A DNA stretch of 37,607 bases. It comes from Nitrospirales bacterium (lineage in GTDB: Bacteria > Nitrospirota > Nitrospiria > Nitrospirales > UBA8639). The notes below the pieces were generated by a model, which saw nothing but the letters and a program-made list of their open reading frames with translations, ran no database searches and was not told where the DNA came from. Where the stretch lies: contig BQIU01000038.1 in assembly GCA_021603905.1 (NCBI GenBank), positions 1-37,607 on the forward strand, in the 5' to 3' direction. Shown piece by piece: positions 35,298-37,607 of the stretch (position 1 is the first letter of the stretch; each line of letters begins with the position of its first letter). The position numbers and the translations under genes were made by a program.

Positions 35298-36191
35298 ATG
35301 ACAAGTCATACTGCCTCAGTGTGTAAAACCAATTTCCTCACAGTCTTTACATTGTTTTTGGTTGCTGTACTTTCTTCCCTTCCTCTTCATGGTCAAGCAG
35401 CCTCCCTCACACTAACGTGGGAACCTAATAACGAAAATGATCTTGCAGGATATAGAATTTACAAACGAATACCGCCCTCGACCAATTATGGAGCCCCAGC
35501 ATTTTCTGGTTTTCCATCGAACCCTGTTGCCCCTTCTCAAACAATAGGAGGACTAACAGACGAAACACGTTATTCATTCATTGCCACAGCTATCGACGTC
35601 GCAGGAAACGAAAGTGCGCCTTCGAACGAAGTTTCAGGAACCACGACTGGCTCAACCACACCTCCACCGCCACCAGCGCCAGGGCCACCACCGCCTCCAC
35701 CGCCAGCCCCAGGACCTCCCCCGCCTCCCCCACCGTCAGGCGGCTCAGTCGTTTCCATTAACTTTCAACCGGCTTCTGCCAGCACACCGGCGGGCTTCCT
35801 TAAAGATGACGGGGCGCCCTTCAACGCCTCCCGCGGCTATGGCTGGTCGACCCGCGTCAACACCCGTGAACGGAATCGATCGAGCAATCAGTCACTGGAT
35901 ACACTCATTCACTTTGACCAAGGCACCAACGTGACCTGGCAATATACGCTGCCCAATGGCCAGTACCACATCTCACTTGCCAGCGGTGATCCAACCTATC
36001 ATCAGGGCCCACATCATGTTCAAGTCGAAGGCATCACCGTCATTAATAATGTCTCCACGCAAGCTAATAAATTTGCCACCGTCACCAATCGTCTCGTCAC
36101 CGTCTCTGACGGCCAACTGACGATTCGCCTCACCCGCTCAGGCGGCAGTAGCAAAACACTCCTCAATTTTGTCCGTATTGCACCTCAATAA
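35298..36191 (+). CDS. Secreted fibronectin-III/malectin-like domain protein
   Basis: A 297-residue exported protein. The signal peptide ends after GQA (residue 34). Residues 36-115 are a fibronectin type III-like domain (LTWEPNNENDLAGYRIYKR ... YSFIATAIDVAGNES). Residues 122-146 are a nearly pure Pro/Gly linker made of APGPPPPPP units. Residues 151-297 form a beta-rich domain of malectin/carbohydrate-binding type (GYGWSTRVNTRERNR, VTWQYTLPNGQYHISLASGDP, final LLNFVRIAPQ). I chose the ATG at 35298, which has CGGAG upstream; the longer frame from 35253 adds polar residues before the signal peptide. It is likely an extracellular matrix or glycan-binding protein. It has no PEP-CTERM tail. The same C-terminal domain recurs in the next gene. 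Confidence 0.82.
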   Translation: MTSHTASVCKTNFLTVFTLFLVAVLSSLPLHGQAASLTLTWEPNNENDLAGYRIYKRIPPSTNYGAPAFSGFPSNPVAPSQTIGGLTDETRYSFIATAIDVAGNESAPSNEVSGTTTGSTTPPPPPAPGPPPPPPPAPGPPPPPPPSGGSVVSINFQPASASTPAGFLKDDGAPFNASRGYGWSTRVNTRERNRSSNQSLDTLIHFDQGTNVTWQYTLPNGQYHISLASGDPTYHQGPHHVQVEGITVINNVSTQANKFATVTNRLVTVSDGQLTIRLTRSGGSSKTLLNFVRIAPQ

Positions 36192-36342
36192 CAATTGAAT
36201 AGCCCCGATTGACCACACACCTTCCAGAGAGACTGAACACTAACTCTTAGCAAGACTGAAGAGTCGATGAGAAGTCCTGAGAAGATGAAGCAATGGAGCA
36301 ACTAAAGTGTTCTGTAAGATGGCCGATATATTTATTCATATG

Positions 36343-36355
36343 GAACACAATGTTC
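36343..36355. promoter_or_regulatory. Perfect dyad GAACA-CAA-TGTTC, possible operator
   Basis: A 5+3+5 inverted repeat, flanked by further half sites GTGTTC (36307-36312) and GAACAC (36366-36371). It lies about 85 bases before the riboswitch aptamer. The spacing and repetition suggest a transcription-factor site; the factor is unknown. Confidence 0.3.
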
Positions 36356-36439
36356 ATCTAGTTGTGAACACGAAAAAATAAGGACAGGAATACACATGAT
36401 AATCTAAACTTCACAACGTCTACCGTCATAACTATGAAG

Positions 36440-36534
36440 GCTCCTTCCCGATAAGGGCAAACCTACCGCGAGGTAGGGACGCAAAACCACGGGTCAGATG
36501 AACTCGCATCTGATAGCCGGGACACCGAAGGAAG
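36440..36534 (+). promoter_or_regulatory. Cyclic-di-GMP-I (GEMM-I) riboswitch aptamer
   Basis: All GEMM-I hallmarks are in order: AGGGCAAACC, a P2 stem CCTACC/GGTAGG capped by a GCGA (GNRA) tetraloop, the invariant GGGACGCAAAACCACGGG segment, a P3 stem with 7 perfect pairs (TCAGATG/CATCTGA), and the closing AGCCGGGACACC. The P1 helix pairs TCCTTC (36442-36447) with GAAGGA (36527-36532). It senses the second messenger c-di-GMP and controls the downstream surface-protein gene in cis. Confidence 0.95.
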
Positions 36535-36585
36535 GGCAGATTTTCAGTCAGCACCCCGCGGAAATGGGGCCTTCTTCGATTTTTC
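36527..36585 (+). terminator. Riboswitch expression platform with conditional terminator
   Basis: GAAGGAAGG (36527-36535), which forms the 3' side of aptamer P1, can instead pair with CCTTCTTC (36570-36577) around an inner CCCC/GGGG hairpin (36554-36569), followed by ATTTTT. P1 and the terminator are therefore mutually exclusive. This predicts that c-di-GMP binding favours read-through (an ON switch). The pairing is seen in the sequence; the direction is inference. Confidence 0.5.
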
Positions 36586-36605
36586 TACTTAAGGAGGGGC
36601 CTCAT

Positions 36606-37607
36606 ATGTTCACTTGGAGCCGAAATATACCAGCTATCGTTCTTGCCTTTGGGTTACTACTGTCAATTTCCCCAACTGTTTCTGCCGCTGAAAAAGATGT
36701 TGATTTAGAGTGGGCCCCAAACCAGGAAGAGGATCTCGCCGGCTATAATGTGTATCACGGCACAGCATCTGGCGTGTATGGGTTTCCGGACAATGTAGAC
36801 AATAAAACGTCTCACCGTAAGGAAGACCTTGACTCGACAAAAAAACATTACTTTGCCGTCACCGCATATGATGAAGCAGGAAATGAAAGTTCTCCTTCTG
36901 CGGAAGTGAGTACACAGGCGGAAAACGTCTTACACAAACTCTCTGTCTCGATCTCAGGTAATGGGACCGTTTCAAGTGCGCCCGCTGGTATTGGTTGCAC
37001 AAGCTCCTGCAATTCATCTTTCACTGAAGGACAGTCCGTTACCCTCTCTGCCACGCCAAAATCAAATTGGAAGTTTTCCAGTTGGGGAGGAGCATGCTCC
37101 GGATCAGGTTCCTGCGTCGTCACCATGAACGCCGCGAAGTCTGTAACCATAAAATTTGTAGAATCGACAAAACCCGAACACAACCTCTCTGTCTCGATCT
37201 CAGGCAATGGGTCCGTTTCAAGTGCGCCCGCCGGAATTAACTGTACAAGCTCCTGCAATTCATCTTTCACTGAAGGACAATCCGTTACTCTTGCAGCCAC
37301 ACCAAAATCCGGATCAACATTTTCTAAATGGAATGGAGCCTGCACAGGATCTGGTTCATGTGTCGTCACCATGAGTACCGCGAAATCCGTGACAGCCACA
37401 TTCGTAACCACGTCTACTCCTCCTACTAACCCACCAACTGGTGGCACAGTCGTCTCCATCAACTTTCAACCGTCATCGTCTTCTACTCCGTCTGGATTCA
37501 TCAAGGATGATGGGTCGCAGTACTCCAGCAGCCGTGGCTATGGCTGGTCAACTCGCGTCAATACCCGTGAGCGCAAGGCCCACAAAGATCAGTCGCGGGA
37601 TACGTTC
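36606..37607 (+). CDS. Secreted multi-domain surface protein (FN3, two InlB-like repeats, malectin-like), truncated by window end
   Basis: Open for 334 codons to the window edge with no stop. AAGGAGGGG, with AGGAGG 8 bases before the ATG, is a very strong ribosome site. The signal peptide is cut near VSA-AE (residues 25-28). Residues 30-105 are a fibronectin-III-like domain (LEWAPNQEEDLAGYNVYHG ... YFAVTAYDEAGNESSPS). Residues 110-185 and 192-267 are two near-identical InlB B-type repeats, each with SGNG(T/S)VSSAPAGI, paired cysteines (CTSSC) and a second pair (GAC...GSC) that may form disulfides. After a Thr/Pro linker, residue 281 onward begins the malectin-like domain shared with the preceding gene (GYGWSTRVNTRER). 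It lies behind a c-di-GMP riboswitch, so it is probably a biofilm matrix protein or adhesin. The C terminus, including any sorting signal, is not visible. Confidence 0.88.
   Translation, partial: MFTWSRNIPAIVLAFGLLLSISPTVSAAEKDVDLEWAPNQEEDLAGYNVYHGTASGVYGFPDNVDNKTSHRKEDLDSTKKHYFAVTAYDEAGNESSPSAEVSTQAENVLHKLSVSISGNGTVSSAPAGIGCTSSCNSSFTEGQSVTLSATPKSNWKFSSWGGACSGSGSCVVTMNAAKSVTIKFVESTKPEHNLSVSISGNGSVSSAPAGINCTSSCNSSFTEGQSVTLAATPKSGSTFSKWNGACTGSGSCVVTMSTAKSVTATFVTTSTPPTNPPTGGTVVSINFQPSSSSTPSGFIKDDGSQYSSSRGYGWSTRVNTRERKAHKDQSRDTF
36933..37406 (+). repeat. Two in-gene repeats of 76 codons
   Basis: Unit 1 is 36933-37160 and unit 2 is 37179-37406, equal in length and separated by 18 bases. Long stretches are identical at the DNA level, including synonymous positions (for example CTCTCTGTCTCGATCTCAGG and CAAGCTCCTGCAATTCATCT), which points to a recent duplication or gene conversion. 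Confidence 0.85.

Larger units (their letters stand above)
36192..36605. other. 414-base leader region with operator-like repeats and a riboswitch
   Basis: No gene. The upstream part (36300-36375) has three GAACAC-type half sites; the downstream part is the c-di-GMP aptamer and its expression platform, listed separately. No convincing promoter boxes were found. Confidence 0.6.

Noticed and set aside
35661..35735. Pro-rich coding repeats considered as a phase-variable tract
   Set aside because: The CCN codons are mixed and not a uniform short repeat, so slippage is not strongly expected.
36341..36355. TGGAACACAATGTTC considered as a -24/-12 promoter
   Set aside because: The -12 element reads TC rather than GC; it is better described as a dyad.
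36848..37462. A 204-codon open frame on the minus strand
   Set aside because: It lies antisense to the repeats of the surface-protein gene, has no ribosome site, and its length follows from the repeated codon pattern of the plus-strand gene.
1..37607. CRISPR arrays, tRNA or rRNA genes, prophage or toxin-antitoxin modules
   Set aside because: Looked for on both strands; no regular direct-repeat array, cloverleaf or corresponding protein was found.

Overview
The window looks like a chromosomal segment of a diderm, free-living bacterium, most likely a member of the Nitrospirota (Nitrospira-like). I infer this from the combination of an exosortase (XrtA)/PrsK/PrsR module, hopanoid-type squalene genes hpnD-hpnE, a TldD/PmbA pair, tandem BFN-domain proteins beside ribosomal genes, and moderate base composition (by eye a little under 50% GC). 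No rRNA or marker search was possible, so the taxonomy is an inference.

Layout. 1-5.7 kb: a small lipoprotein, a membrane-anchored cupredoxin, a FolB dihydroneopterin aldolase fused to a SAM methyltransferase, a PHP-domain phosphatase, an unrecognised 337-residue protein, a YjbQ protein and an SH3b membrane protein. 5.9-10.3 kb: hpnD-hpnE (squalene synthesis), a family-4 uracil-DNA glycosylase, a PlsC acyltransferase and an acidic-tailed unknown. 10.4-13.3 kb: pmbA and tldD on the minus strand. 13.5-19.6 kb: uppS-cdsA-dxr-rseP-proS, an isoprenoid/phospholipid/envelope-stress block. 19.8-21.8 kb: two BFN-domain proteins, then rplM-rpsI and a terminator. 22-24.4 kb: argC-argJ. 24.8-30 kb (minus strand): xrtA-epsI-prsK-prsR, the PEP-CTERM sorting and regulation module. 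30.9-34.5 kb (minus strand): a GlrK/QseE-like kinase, a QseG-like coiled-coil protein and a GlrR/QseF-like sigma-54 activator. 35.3-37.6 kb: two secreted proteins with a fibronectin-III-like domain and a shared malectin-like C-terminal domain. The second is cut by the window end and sits behind a clear cyclic-di-GMP-I riboswitch.

How the parts fit. The right third reads as a cell-surface/biofilm region. It has a protein-sorting transpeptidase with its own two-component regulators, a second sigma-54 two-component system of the envelope-sensing type, and extracellular matrix-like proteins, one under c-di-GMP control. The left two thirds are housekeeping genes.

Structure not explained by genes: a family of short mobile-looking elements with CTATAGC...GCTATAG ends (three copies, two in the 839-base gap between the two regulatory operons), and a 90-base unit repeated twice in tandem with GGACAC...GTGTCC ends directly after argJ.
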